Origin: Ciona savignyi | Taxonomy: Eukaryota; Chordata; Ascidiacea; Phlebobranchia; Cionidae | Length of the DNA stretch: 64,000 nucleotides | Assembly (NCBI GenBank): GCA_000149265.1 | Contig: CH003047.1 | Coordinates: 163,213 to 227,212, forward strand | Direction: 5' to 3' | Shown here: piece after piece, positions 1 to 12,470 of the stretch | Numbering within the stretch: position 1 is the first letter of the stretch | Layout: every line of letters begins with the position of its first letter | Notes under the pieces: model-generated | Database searches by the model: none | The model's input: only the letters and a program-made list of their open reading frames with translations | Told to the model about the DNA's origin: nothing | Translations under genes and position numbers: made by a program

Positions 1-390
1 ACCTTAACCGTTTTCCCGGAAATTACCATAAAATCAACCACACGCAAACAAAAAGAAAAGGAATATTCAATCGAGGTTAAACTTTTATCAGTGTTAGGAT
101 GTTAGCTATTGTGTTAAGAATATGTAGTTGTATATTAAGTCGTATTCCAATAAAATATATTTTACATTTCTAAATATCAAACACGTAGGTCTAGGCATAT
201 TCATCCCTTTTAGCCTACATTCAAGTGAAAACATAAAAATATGAATATCAAGGTGGGATTAAAAACTCGGAACCCATTAGTTTGTGCTTGTAGAAACAAA
301 CGTTTCACCATTTGTATAGGGTATATCAAGTGGGATTTGTATCAGGCAATATTTTCGCTACATTTAGGATTAAGACTCTCCCTTAAGTTT
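1..390 (+). repeat. Dispersed repeat, first copy (may start before window)
   Basis: Shares ordered blocks with 28158-28800: TTTTCCCGGAAATTACCATA, CGTATTCCAATAAAATATAT, AAATATCAAACACGTAGGTC, CGGAAC. No coding content is evident. Confidence 0.6.
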
Positions 391-430
391 AAGCATGGAT
401 TCTGCATACCACCCATATTGTACAATTAAA

Positions 431-597
431 GGGGATGGGTTCTACAAAATTAAAGGAACATCTCAATCATACACAACACTTGCAATAGCTCCGGCAACCC
501 GACGATGGGCGCGAGGTGATCTGGCGGTTACCCGCGTGTCAACCACCTTGGTTTTCCCCTTCACAGGGATAAACATAAATATCCTATCCTATCCTAG
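431..597 (+). repeat. SINE family 1, 3' part
   Basis: Matches the 3' half of the complete copy at 21360-21654: GGGTTCT..., TAGCTCCGG, GACGATGGGCGCGAGGTGAT and the CCTATCCTATCCTA tail. Confidence 0.85.
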
Positions 598-639
598 AAA
601 TTTAGAGTGAAAATTTACCCCGATAACGGGAATTCCCTG

Positions 640-800
640 TTGTTGTTTTTTGTACAATTCAGTGCCAACTATTACCATGCCAGTTAGCATTACTGAAATT
701 TTAACCTGATTGGATAATATGTGCTACCTTATAACCTTGAAAATTGTTGATATTCAAATTGTTGGTGGTAAACGCTGCAGCGAAAGAAACAAAAATAAAA
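640..800 (+). repeat. Dispersed repeat block shared with 27780-27950
   Basis: ACTATTACCATGCCAGTTAG, GAAATTTTAACCTGATTGGA and a CGCTGCAGCGAAAGAAAC end correspond to ACTATTACTATGCCAGTTAA, GTTTTTAACCTGAGTGGATA and GCGTGCAGC at 27807-27910. The 20-base run ATTGTTGGTGGTAAACGCTG recurs at about 1958. Confidence 0.55.
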
Positions 801-1118
801 ATTGTATTGTAACCTGGTAAAAAAAGAAAAAAATGAGGAACCTAGAAATGAGTATATAGGAGATTAAAGCGTTGCTCATGCGTAACCAAAAATGACGCCA
901 AGTAGACAAAAACAAACAATGATAAGCAATCCAGACACATATGTTAAAGTTTATTTCAAACTAAGCAGTACAAACTTTTTTTCTATTTACCTCGTTCTGT
1001 TTTTTCGTGGGGCCTGTTAAAGTTTCTTCCATGTGATTTCAGGTTTTACCTCTGACAGTGTTCCATTTTACAACTTTTAGTGGGTTTCTGTTTACGTACA
1101 TTTTTTGTTTTGTAAAGC

Positions 1119-4100
1119 ATGGCTCCTCCAAGGGAACGTAAACTGGCGATTATGGGATACAGATCTGTTGGTAAGTTGCAAATAAACAACTTTTTTTGTA
1201 AAATTAAGCTTTATGCTGAAAAGAATTAATTGTGCTGTCTAACATTAAAATTTTAAGCCAAAATGTTATTTCAGGGAAATCATCCATCACTATTCAGTTT
1301 GTTGACAATCAATTCGTTGAATCATATGATCCAACCATAGAAAACAGTAAGTACCAGTATGATTGATACAAAATCGACCAAGACCTACATATAGCACTGG
1401 CCATGATTTTAACCTCATTTTTAATTTACTTACATTTCAAGTATAGTGTCAACTGTTAATATGTCACTTAATTGTTTTGATTTATATAAACATTAGTATT
1501 GTTATTACTTTTTTCTTAACATCTATATGTACAACAAAAGCACAACAGTTATATTTTAATATTCATTATAATAACAATATGCAATTAAACCGAGGAAAGT
1601 TAAAAAGATATGTGTAGTCATTGACCAGTACCGTACGCTATGAAAAGAATAGCAACTGTACATACATAATGATTACAGTTGCTTATGGGACACCTGGCGT
1701 AATGCACACTTGCACACTTTGATACTCTTGTGTTAACTATGCACACTACAAAACTTCAAAGAACTTGCACCTTTGAGATCTTTGCGAATATTGATATACT
1801 TTTGGAGGAACCAAACTAGATAACTTTGTTTTTTTTTGGTGCCTTCCTGTTTTGCTGTAGTATCTTGCCACAGTTTTTTTTGTTAATTGTTGGATTTCCA
1901 GTTAACGCCATATTTGTTTTGTACTTTGGTATATATATGACATGATTTGTGTTTTTAAATTGTTGGTGGTAAACGCTGCTAAAATTGAATTGAATTGGAA
2001 TTGAAATACTTTCCAATTTCCATACATGGTCATTAAGTTAACTGCAACAAAATACTCAATTCAATGGTATTTTTGATTAAATGCAGCATAATTTAACCAT
2101 AAGTTTCATTAAATTTTGTTACCTTGTCAAATAATAGAAATTTATTTTTCAGCATTTACAAGGCAAATTCGTGTCCTGAACCAAGACTATAAACTTAATA
2201 TTGTTGATACTGCCGGACAGGTAAATCTGGAAATTTTTATACATAATATAACTCACTTTTTATATGCAGTTTTACATACCGGTACTTAAAATTTGGTTTT
2301 TAAAGAATTTATGTTGTAAATCTTGGTTGTTTCAAACAATTTTTTGTATGTTGTTTTTATTGCAACATTGTTTCTATAAGACCTATGCGTCTGATATTGA
2401 ATTAAAATGACAAATTGTTCGAATATATAAACTTCCCTTGTTAACAGGATGAATATTCCTTGTTCCCCGACTCGTATTCACTTGATATCCATGGTTACAT
2501 CCTTGTATATTCTGTCACATCTACTAAAAGGTAATTTAGTTACATCATTGTTGTAACATGTTTTATTTATTATATTTTTAGCCTTGTTGCAAAGGTAAAG
2601 AAAAGTGCAATAGAGATACATGTTGATTATACACTCAACTAAAATTAACTAAAACAACAAAATTGTTAACGATCAAATAGTTACCGTTAAACTTTACTTA
2701 TTACTATTGAAATAGAGACAACAAATGACAATGATTAAAGTACGTTTTAAAACCAATAAATTTATACTCCTTGTTTGATATGAATTAACAGTACCGGTAT
2801 AGCTTTTTTAAGCATGTGTAATTAACAAATTAAATTGAAAACTTCAATTAAAAACGAGATGTTAAGACCTGAGATGGTCTAACAAACAATTATTGTTAGA
2901 AACAACCGAACCAATAATTTTTTTTTTCACTATAAAAAATTTGATAAATCAAGAAACTCAAAAACATTAGCTTAATTTTTCATTTTCTATTTTTCAGCTT
3001 TGACGCAGTGAAAGTTATCTATGAGAAACTTATAGACATGGTTGGAAAAATAAGGTCGGTTGGTATATGTTAATGAATTATATGTTTAAATTCATAAAGT
3101 CAATTTAGTGACTTTGTCACTTTTGAAATGCTTTTTGAAATAAAAAATGTTCAAAAATTTATTAAAACACCTGTAACTGTATAAATAAAAGAACAATTAA
3201 AAGGAAATAAAGAAAAAAGGAATGAGGGAATTAGACAATGATGAATACATGTTGTTCCTTTAATTTAGTAGAACCCATAAATCCACTGAGTTCATAAGTT
3301 AACACTTTTACCAGCGCTTTACAGTTTAGCCTCTCACAGTTATAACAATGTTGTTTTATTTATGATCGAAGTAACACTTCTTTTGTTTCTGCATTATACA
3401 TCTCAAGTAGGATAGGATAGGATATTCATGTTTATCCCCGTGAATGGGAAAACCCCAGGGGTTATCACACGGGCAATCGTCAGATCACCTCGCGCCCATC
3501 GTCGGGTTACCGGAGCTATTGCAGTGTGTTGTATGTGATAGACATGTTCCTTCAATTTGGTAGAACCCATTAATCCGCTGGGTTCAGGCAATGTCCGTAA
3601 AGTGCCTTGCCCAAGGACACAACCGACTAGCTAGCGACCAGTTTCGCACCTGCAACCTTTAGATATGTATGAAAATGTGTTCCTGATTTGCTGAGCATGT
3701 TAAGAAATCTTATTTTGCATAGCATAAATTTTTTAATGCCCACATCCAAAATACCAACCCTTTTTCTGACCTAGGATTCCCTTAGTACTAGTTGGAAACA
3801 AAACAGACTTGCACATGGATAGGAAAGTTACCTCAGAAGATGGACAGAAACTGGCGCAATCGTGGAAAGCAATCTTCCTTGAGACATCAGCAAAACATAA
3901 CTTGGTAAGTCATTATTACTTAAATATATAATTTTTAACTTAGTTAATTGGTAAGAAAGGTTTTTTATGCAGATAAACTAATACCTTAATTTTCAGTGGT
4001 AATGTATGGTTAAATAAAAAGTATTGGCCTCTAATTTTAAAATCTACAATTCCATACATAAGGATCAGAGAGAAAAGTATGAATCAAATGCTAATAAGCG

Positions 4101-6715
4101 GAATAAAAATAAACAAAGTCTAAGATTCAAATATAGATATGTAAATAGGTAAGTGGTAGTTAAGAAGTTAACCTTAATCTTCCAGTATCAGCAGCTTAAT
4201 TTGTCTAAGTGTGCATATGTAAAATGTTTGACCCTCGTGTGCCTGGTCGGAAAAAAAGCTGCATTTTATGTTTTACCGGGTAATCTGGATTATGTTAAGA
4301 CCAATTGTTTTCCTAGTTTATTTTATAGGCCTACCTCTAGAACTTCTATTGAATTTGTAGTAAACTAGAGGGTGTCAACCAACCACCACTATTTGTAAAA
4401 CACATTTTGTATGCCGTATATTCATATTCATGCTACAGGGTCCCTAAACACAATTTGTATTTTATACCTCGAGTATGTAGTTTGTTTCTGCAAGCATAAA
4501 CGCATGGGTCCTATTCCTATAGTTATCAAACCAAACTTCTTTTCCATGTGTAGTTAAAAAAAGAATAATTGTGTTAGATTACGAACATTTCACCACAAAT
4601 GTTTTAAATTAAAGATGCTTTTCAAGCGCTGTAGTAAAATGAAGCTAAATTCCCAAAACAGCCCGATTAGTTTTCATGGCTTCAGGGAATTCACCATTGG
4701 TTTAGTACAAAAGTTTCTGTTTTTACATATGTGGGTCATGTTTTTTAACAATTCCTATAGTTTTAATTCGATTTGACGACTCCTTGTTGGAGATGTCAGT
4801 GGGATGTGGCATGCCTGTCACAATCATGCTTCAGGAACATATCTTTGTTTTTAAGGGAATTTTCCTAAGTAAATGTTTTCTTTCTTTTAATTGGCACATA
4901 GGCTATAAGTCCAACATGTTACCAAATCTGATCAAACTTAGAGCAGCCATTTAAGCGGTATGCCCCAAAAAGCTAATTGTTAGAAAAAATACCATTTTGG
5001 TTTTTAACATCCCAGGGAAATTCCCCTGGATTTATCACCCAAAATTTTGGTTTCTCCATATCTAGACCATGTTGTCTAACAAATAACAAAGTTTCATTGT
5101 GATTTCATTACTAAATCTGATCAAACTTAGAGCAGCCATTTAAGCGGTATGCCCCAAAAAGCTAATTGTTAGAAAAAATACCATTTTGGTTTTTAACATC
5201 CCAGGGAAATTCCCCTGGATTTATCACCCAAAATTTTGGTTTCTCCATATCTAGACCATGTTGTCTAACAAATAACAAAGTTTCATTGTGATTTCATTAC
5301 TCTTTCTGGTAGATGTCGTGGCGCCACGCCTGTCACAACATGATTTGAGAACAAAATCTTATTTTTTAGGGTATTTCCCTAGGTAAATTTTTTATTTCCT
5401 CCAAGTGTTAAATCAGTGACTTATGCACTTTCATTCCGCCAAATCTGATTTAAATTGGAGCTCATTATAAAAAAAAAATACTGTGTTTTGAACGTCCCAG
5501 GGGAATTCCCCTAGATTTATTATTCAAAATTTTGGTTTTTGCATATATTGACCCTGTTGTCTAACATATGACAAAGTTTTATTGCGATTCCATTACTCCT
5601 TTGGGTAAATATCGGGGCGACATGGCATGCCTGTCAAGCGTTTGACAAAAAAAATGGACAAAAATAATATGTGTCTCATTTTTTCAAATAGGACCCATAA
5701 TTATGTTATCGTTATATAGTTGACCACAGTTCAGTTTCTTACCTTACTTTGGCTAATGAATCAACGTACTTTTGGTACAGCTACAGTCCTGACTGACCAT
5801 ACGACTATATGTATACTAGCAACAGGTCAATCTGTAAAATGTCCTTCACAGCGTGCAAAGGCACGCACATTAAAGAATGCATATAACATAACCAAGTATA
5901 GGCCCTACATTATGCATGTTTTACCATTGGAGATGCGCAAATACAGTGTTCATTAAAAAATCAGTAAATGTAATATTATCTCGTTTTAACCAAATATTAT
6001 TTGTTGAATATGATAGAAATTGTGACAGCTTTTGTACAGCTTGTTCTTAGTACCCCCCTAATTTAAGTTCTTACATTCAAGTTGGGTCAAATTCAATACA
6101 ATGTTTGATTATATTATTATTATAGTTTGCCTAGTTAAAATAAAATACACAGTTTTAAAAACATACTTTTATTTCTTAGGTGAGGTATATAAACAAAGAA
6201 TATTATTGTTGTTTGTGTTATTGGACAACTTAATACACGTAACTTCACAGGCCATTTTCATAATGCTCGTAGTAATATACATCTTTATTCTTATTTATTA
6301 AATTTTATCGTTACTATATCACTAATTATTTTTTATTCTTACAATGTCAGACACTAAATGAAAGTTTATCATGCGAAATAAAAGCTTACCGTATAGCTTG
6401 CACGATTAAGTTTACTCTTTACCGAGATCCACTATTTTGTTAACTGTACAAGATGTCTGAATAGTGGAGCATACAGTACTCCCTTATGTTCATATTACAG
6501 TTGTATTACTAAATTAAACAATTATTTCAAGCACACTTAGTTTAGCGTTTAGCCAATGTCAACTAACGGCCAAACACTATCTGGGTGCTCTTATGCTAAT
6601 GAATATTTCAACACCAATATTCCAGGATGTGCAAGAAATCTTTAAGAAAGTAATCTTGGAGATGGAACGACAAGATGGCAACATTCCAGAGGAAAAAAAG
6701 TGCATCATCTCATGA
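1119..6715 (+). CDS. RHEB: Rheb small GTPase (7 exons)
   Basis: Exons at 1119-1170, 1275-1346, 2153-2220, 2448-2530, 2998-3054, 3775-3904 and 6626-6715 join in phase at GT/AG borders to give 183 residues (human Rheb has 184). The protein shows the Rheb P-loop GYRSVGKSS with Arg15 where Ras has Gly, the effector segment with Thr38 (SYDPTIEN), DTAGQ at 60-64, NKTD, ETSAK, and a C-terminal CAAX box CIIS for farnesylation. Rheb bound to GTP on lysosomal/endomembranes activates mTORC1 and is switched off by the TSC1/TSC2 GAP complex; that role is family knowledge. The first ATG lies just after an acceptor-like pyrimidine tract and AG. The last intron (2.7 kb) is the longest and holds a tandem repeat array. 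An AATAAA lies about 300 bases after the stop. Confidence 0.97.
3406..3660 (-). repeat. SINE family 1, nearly full body
   Basis: Antisense copy in the Rheb fifth intron: begins TAGGATAGGATAGGATATTC and ends at the tRNA-like head (GACCAGTTTCGCACCTGCAA). The extreme 5' end is missing. Confidence 0.9.
4680..5670 (+). repeat. Tandem array in the last Rheb intron
   Basis: Units share the blocks CCCAGGGAAATTCCCCTGGA, CAAAATTTTGGTTTCTCCAT, ATTTCATTACTC and GGCATGCCTGTCA in the same order about three times. Within it, 4922-5110 and 5111-5299 are a 189-base duplication that is identical except for one base near the junction. The array ends in GACAAAAAAAATGGAC, also seen near 63390-63425. Non-coding. 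Confidence 0.85.
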
Positions 6716-7016
6716 ATGTATCCACTATGTGACGTGCATAAATGCATGTTCAGTCAGGTGTCCGCAGTAAGATTCTGTCCAGGCGAAAAACTATGTTATT
6801 GTGTAGTGTTAATTTTTTTTCGAATTTTAAATTTGGACTCATTTGGTCGTTCCGATTTATCATGTCGATGGAAAGAGCGGCTATTAGATTTGAAATGATA
6901 TATCATGGTGCAGATGCCTGTAAGTTTGATTTCCACTACAGCCAACCACATCTTATCATCTCACTTTACAGACATTGTTCTAAATAGCGTTTATGGTATA
7001 AAACCTGCTGTATTAC

Positions 7017-7022
7017 AATAAA
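7017..7022 (+). terminator. Poly(A) signal of Rheb
   Basis: AATAAA about 300 bases after the Rheb stop codon, the first canonical hexamer of the 3' UTR region. Confidence 0.5.
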
Positions 7023-7637
7023 AAGGCAAACGCATCCATCCATACAGTATCCATGTCATTGTTTTTTATGATTTTACAAAACTACAAAAGATGTATACAT
7101 GATATTTAAATCCGTTTTAAAATCTGGACATGAACAAACATTTATGGCCAATACTAATTAGAACTCTCCAATTACCTTATTATTGTTTCTATGGCTATTA
7201 TGTATCTTAATTAGCTTTATATTAACTCTAACAAAGATAACCTTAAGATAAAGATGTTTAAACATAGCACTGGCAGCAGCATGTTTTCAGCATTACCGTG
7301 TTTAACACAATTTCCACGCATTGTGTTTGGTGCCTTTTATATTGATCTTATTGTTGACTTCGTAATTCGTATCTTATAGCCTACATTTATTTATTGAAAC
7401 ACATTTTTACAATCAACGTTTGCAAATCAGGATATTTTCATTTAGAACTTTATTATAAATGCAAAAATATGTAAAAAGTGTTTAGAAAATTGGATGGTTG
7501 TGTCATTTCTATCCTGGCCTGTGGGAAAATCCACAGATTTTATCGTTTAACTAATTTGTGCGTATATCCATGTTTTTGGAGATTTTTCACGGTATTAACT
7601 AATGAGATGCCAAGCTAACGCGATGTATTTGATGCGT

Positions 7638-7710
7638 GATTGGGCAACGTGCGCTAAATGCTTTTCCCAAGAATACAGCCGACGAGTTTGAAGACCAGCT
7701 TAAGATTTAA
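7638..7710 (-). repeat. SINE family 1, old fragment
   Basis: Degraded antisense piece of the middle of the element (GGGCAACGTGCGCTAAATGC ... ACAGCCGACGAG ... GAAGACCAG). Confidence 0.5.
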
Positions 7711-8164
7711 CTATATACTTTTAGATTGCCGTATGTAGTTGTTTGAACAGGTAACCGACTACGCGTTAAATAAACATATTTGTAGTGTTAAAATGCTAAG
7801 AAAGTGCATTTGTTGACGGTAATATTTTTTAAATTGGAACACGTTCAAAATTAATTTAAATTAAACCTATATTAATCTAATGTTGACAAAACGACTACTA
7901 GAAATAGGACTTTTTTAAGCAGAAATCGATGCTCCGAGTTGGGTTGCCAAAGTTATTGCGATGTGTTGCAAATTATTTCTTGAGTTTTAAAAAAAATCTT
8001 GTTGATTCCGTAGCGAGTAATAGCAACACTATGATAATCTGTTTACGTTGAATATACCAATCGGAATATTCCTATAACATGTGCTGCTAAATGACCAACT
8101 CCTACCGAATCGCATGTTCATGCGCTGCCGTTCAGATGGCATATAACCAATTAAGACCTCTATG

Positions 8165-8262
8165 AACGGCAGGATGTGACGAGTGGTACCCTTCATGAAT
8201 GATTGTTTTTAAACGAGTGTTTTGCTGAGTAACAATGGAGGTGATTCCCCAACGTTTGTTTG
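8165..8262 (+). repeat. Tail piece shared with SINE family 2
   Basis: TGTTTTGCTGAGTAACAATG followed by GAGGTGATTCCCCAACGTTT resembles the stretch downstream of the family 2 copy near 38990-39030, so this is probably its 3' part without the tRNA-like head. Confidence 0.4.
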
Positions 8263-8597
8263 GTTGAAAGCAGCATGTGCTAAGCTGCGCGCCGGTGTTC
8301 TCGTTTAGCTGTAAAGTTTTGTAATCGTGGAGCAGTGCTTTGTGAAATAAAGGTGTTGATTGTGCATCTGCTATAGCTGTTTTGTTGGGAAAAAGTTGCC
8401 AATGTACAAAGGGGTATGAGCTTAAAATTTTTAAACAAAATTTTGTAGGGTTTTGAGTTTAGGTTGCAGATCCAAGCTTCAGTTTTAAATTGTGAAAAAA
8501 TCTAAGACTTCCTATGTCAGGATTTTGAGTGACAGCCGTTTTTGTGAGGTCAGTTTGCATTGGAGAGATAGGGAGAATAATTGGTTGAACGCCTCCT

Positions 8598-8850
8598 AAA
8601 GCCAAACGCTTGCAGATTCGCTGGTCGCTAGCTAGTTGATTTTGTCCTTGACAAGTCACTTAGCGCACATAACTTGTTTCAATTGGATTGAAAGGTGTCA
8701 CTAAATTCAAGGAACTTTTCAATCATACACAACACACTACAATAGCTCCTGTAACTCGACGACGGGTAATCTGACGATTGCTAGTGGGTTAACGCCCCTT
8801 GCGTTTTCCCATACACGGGCATTAACATGAACATTCTATCCTATCATATT
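8598..8850 (+). repeat. SINE family 1, diverged copy
   Basis: CTGGTCGCTAGCTAGTTGAT, then TGTCCTTGACAAGTCACTTA, AATAGCTCCTGTAACTCGAC and an imperfect TCCTATC tail; older than the full copies. Confidence 0.75.
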
Positions 8851-9182
8851 TAGAAAATAAAAAGTCAAATTAGCTTTAAATATTTAAGAATATTGTGAAT
8901 GTTAATATTAGAAATTACATTTGGACTTAATTTACCGCGGGCAATCACTAACACTTTTTAAAAAGGGAAGTTTAATACATTATTGCCACAAAAAGTAGAG
9001 ACCCCTACCTGACCACATGTGTCAAGTGGTACGTTCTTCGTAAATTAAAGCTTATATACAATTCTTCGTTTTGCTCCTAATACACAAACGATGCCGGTTT
9101 GCTACAGTTTTTTTAGAAGGGATTCCATTGTGGTCACTTAAAATGGTGCAAACACACGTAGGCCTTTACACACACCTAAAAC

Positions 9183-9226
9183 TTGATTTAAAATAAATAA
9201 AAGGTTGATTTAAAATAAATAAAACG
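9183..9226. repeat. 22-base direct duplication
   Basis: TTGATTTAAAATAAATAAAA occurs twice in a row with two linking bases. Confidence 0.85.
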
Positions 9227-9997
9227 TTGTCGTTTTCGTGGTAGCCGTTTCGTGTAGCCTATGAGACGGATCTTTGACTGTCACCGAGTTGTTCAGCATT
9301 TTGCTCAAGGATTGGTGAGAAATGTAAATAGGGTACGATCACGACTAAAGCATTATTGATTATTACATGAGTATTGAGTATATAGGCTATCGTCTAACTC
9401 TAGAGTGGCCTATTGTATATGAGTATTTTATGTCTACTGGTTATAGGTTATTGCGTGTCAAGGATGCCGACTAAGTTTTTTATACGAATATGTTTTTTAT
9501 GTCTTTTGTCTATAGCGTGATTTGCGTCTGAATAGTGCTTTGGTTTGATTTTTGCCCTGTGCATGGACCACCAATGTATTTGCATAGCGAATAACCTGAT
9601 AGTTATTTAGTCTTATAGGCGCTATACGGAAACTCTTGTTCAGTTTATTTTACAGATATCATCCACATTTCACCATCGAAGAGACTCGACCTATTCTATT
9701 TATTGAAAAATGATTTTCCCACCATTTGGAAGCCGCGAATTCCTACAATAATTTATATAGATCCCATAGCGGATTAATAGTTTTCAAAATTTAAACATTT
9801 TGGGGGAAAGGAAGCTATGTAGTGACGTTCGCGACTTTTGTAATATTTTTTGCTCATTATATTAAGTGATGTTAAAATTGTAAAAGCGTGCGTTTAATGC
9901 GTGCACGGCTGTTCCTCATGTCACTTATTTTCCTGTAAACCGGCTATTATCCCCAACGCTTCCTTTATAATCCTTCACAGACACATTATGCCATATA

Positions 9998-10535
9998 CAG
10001 TGGAACCCCGCTTGGAGACCACCTCGATAACACGACCACCTCACTATCAGGACCGCTTAAGTGCGGTCCCAAATAATTTACTATGGTAATGCATTGTATT
10101 CTGTTTCAATAACGCGACCACCCCGGTTTCCAGACCACGACCGCCATATTTTGGTCCAAAACTTCAAATTAAACTCCGCTTAGGTGACCAAACGTGCTAC
10201 ATAATATGCCTTTGTCACCAAAAATAATAAGGTTAAATTTTTTTTATGATCACAACAATAAGAATAAATGAGCGCGTACACACAGACAAAGAAAATTTGG
10301 GCAAACAGAACTGACTTTTACAAGATAAATTTCAGTACTAACAGTTGTTTAAATTTATTCTGCAGTATTTTATAAAAATAATGGCGTTTGGTAAAAAAAA
10401 GTAGTAAAAAGGCAGACGTTTTGGCTGCATATGACGACAACTTGCTCCAAAGCAAAATTCACTAACACGACCACCCCGATAACGCGACCGCTTGATGACG
10501 GTCCCATAGGTGGTCAGGTAAGCGGGGTTCCACTG
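9998..10535. mobile_element. pogo/Tigger-like non-autonomous DNA transposon
   Basis: 538 bases bounded by inverted ends CAGTGGAACCCCGCTT and AAGCGGGGTTCCACTG, flanked by TA on both sides (TA target duplication). Inner ends repeat the theme of CGACCACC/GGTGGTC blocks. No transposase remains; the middle is AT-rich and non-coding. CAGTGG-type ends with TA duplication fit the Tc1/mariner superfamily, pogo/Tigger branch; the branch call is from memory of such ends. Confidence 0.85.
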
Positions 10536-12470
10536 TATACGTATTGCAAGATGATGTTTTGTGTTTTAAGTCTTTTGCATTAGTTATTATTAAAAACGCG
10601 TTTTGGAATAAGGACCAAAATAAATTGCCTGCTTGGAGCGCTGCTCCGGGCATGTCCAGTCAATCAGTTTAACAGTATGTGCTTTACTGTATCAGCTTAT
10701 ATGATACAATAAAGAAACTGTCAAAACCTTCCGAAACGGAGTCAATTCGTAGTCTAATTAGTTGGAGAACTCAGGTCAGATTTAGTGCTATAGGTATAAG
10801 CACGCCAACCGACCACAACAGATCCTGATTCTCCACAAATACATATATATATATACAGAAATCTGCATATTATTAGAGTCGTCGAATCACTTTTCTGTTT
10901 AATACTAAAACACGTATGCGCTTGCGGACAAAAGTAAAACACTAATCTACCAAAATTTGCGTATGTAAGTTATATAGCAGCTTTCTTGGTTTAGACGGGT
11001 GATAACCAGGTTAAGACAAGTTGTAAACATAGGTTAGGTATCTTATTGGTTAATCGCGAGTGTGCAGCCAGGTAAAGCGCTGTACACAAGGGCATATCTA
11101 AGTAGGTAGAGTTGAGAGAACGGCTTAGCCAAGCGAGGCTACACCGATAGTTCTCTGATGTTATGGAATTATGCACAGTTTATATTAGACACATAACAGG
11201 AAACCCATGTTTGTTCACGAGGCTTGACAAGCGTTAAACAGAACTAGCGGGAAACAATTAATCGATTGACCTGCCAAAACAAGAAACTAATCGCAATTTC
11301 CCATGCACAAAATATGGACACATGGCATAACGAATTAATAATTAAATATGCACAGTAAGAAAATTATAAATACGTGTGGGATTGCCACAGTTACGTCCGC
11401 TTTCTTTTTTTTCGTTTCGCTTAGGTGAACGTGTATGTGTATTGGCATTATTTGACGCAAAACTAAGGGACAGACAAAAAATTAATCACCCTTTAATTTA
11501 CTCTGTGTACAGCCAGATTCAATTTTTATTTCATTTAAGGGAATGGGTAGTCAATGGTAGCGATTTGAGAGGTATTAATCGTGACGTATCAGAAAAACGT
11601 GATATAGATTTTGCCAGATTCTACTCCATGTGTAGAATGAATATTTTAAACTGATTTCTTAAGTACAATTCGCGCTATGCTCTGGATTATTTTATACTAA
11701 GCTAGAGTGTAGAAATTCTTTTTTAACACTACTTAGATAACAGATTTCAGTACCAGTACTTAGCTTTCTTGGGCTTATTATAGTCACTTCGAGTTATATT
11801 ATTTGCTTGTCCACTAAAAAGATTGATGGAATTCACATCTTCAGATAAAGTTTAATGGTGCATTTTTTACAGGGCCACATGACAACCTCATACCAACTGG
11901 TTGTTTTCTTAATAATTGGTGTACCAACAGATTGCTTGTAGGGGGTGGTTTGTTCAAAAGCGCATTTCAGCTAAACTGCAACTGTAAACACAACAAACAA
12001 GCTGGACTTAACTACAAGAAGACAAAGCATTAAAAATTTGTAGTACTATAGATCATATTGCAGTAACACTGTCCGTCATTAATTGGTAGAACACCATGTA
12101 CAAGGTGTATGGTCATCATAACTAAAGATTCTTTGTTAATTTACCTCTTTTGAACCATTTTAACAGCCAACTAAATCATCACTGGTACCCTTGCACATCT
12201 TTTACAAAATCTGTTAATGAAGTATGACTTCACAAAAACTAAAAAAAAAACTGCATCATACAATAATAACCTAGCTTTCACATTAATGAATATATACATG
12301 GCATTGAAAGAAGGTGGTCATTAAGTCTGCTCTTATGTCATAAACAAATTCCTTGACCTGTGTTATATGGCTTATTGTTTGTACAAAATTGGGTAGAAAT
12401 AATTGTTTATTTAACTTAATTACAGTTATCGAAAACTACTTATTAGATTGTATCTTTTAATCAGTAAAAA

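Larger units (their letters stand above)
6716..12470. other. Rheb-ferrochelatase spacer
   Basis: Apart from the SINE pieces and the pogo-like element listed separately, I see only AT-rich non-coding sequence. Short frames here (for example 11376-11654) have no recognisable motif, splice context or neighbour support. Confidence 0.6.

Noticed and set aside
11376-11654. 92-codon plus frame between Rheb and ferrochelatase
   Set aside because: No recognisable motif, repeat-rich spacer, no promoter or poly(A) context.
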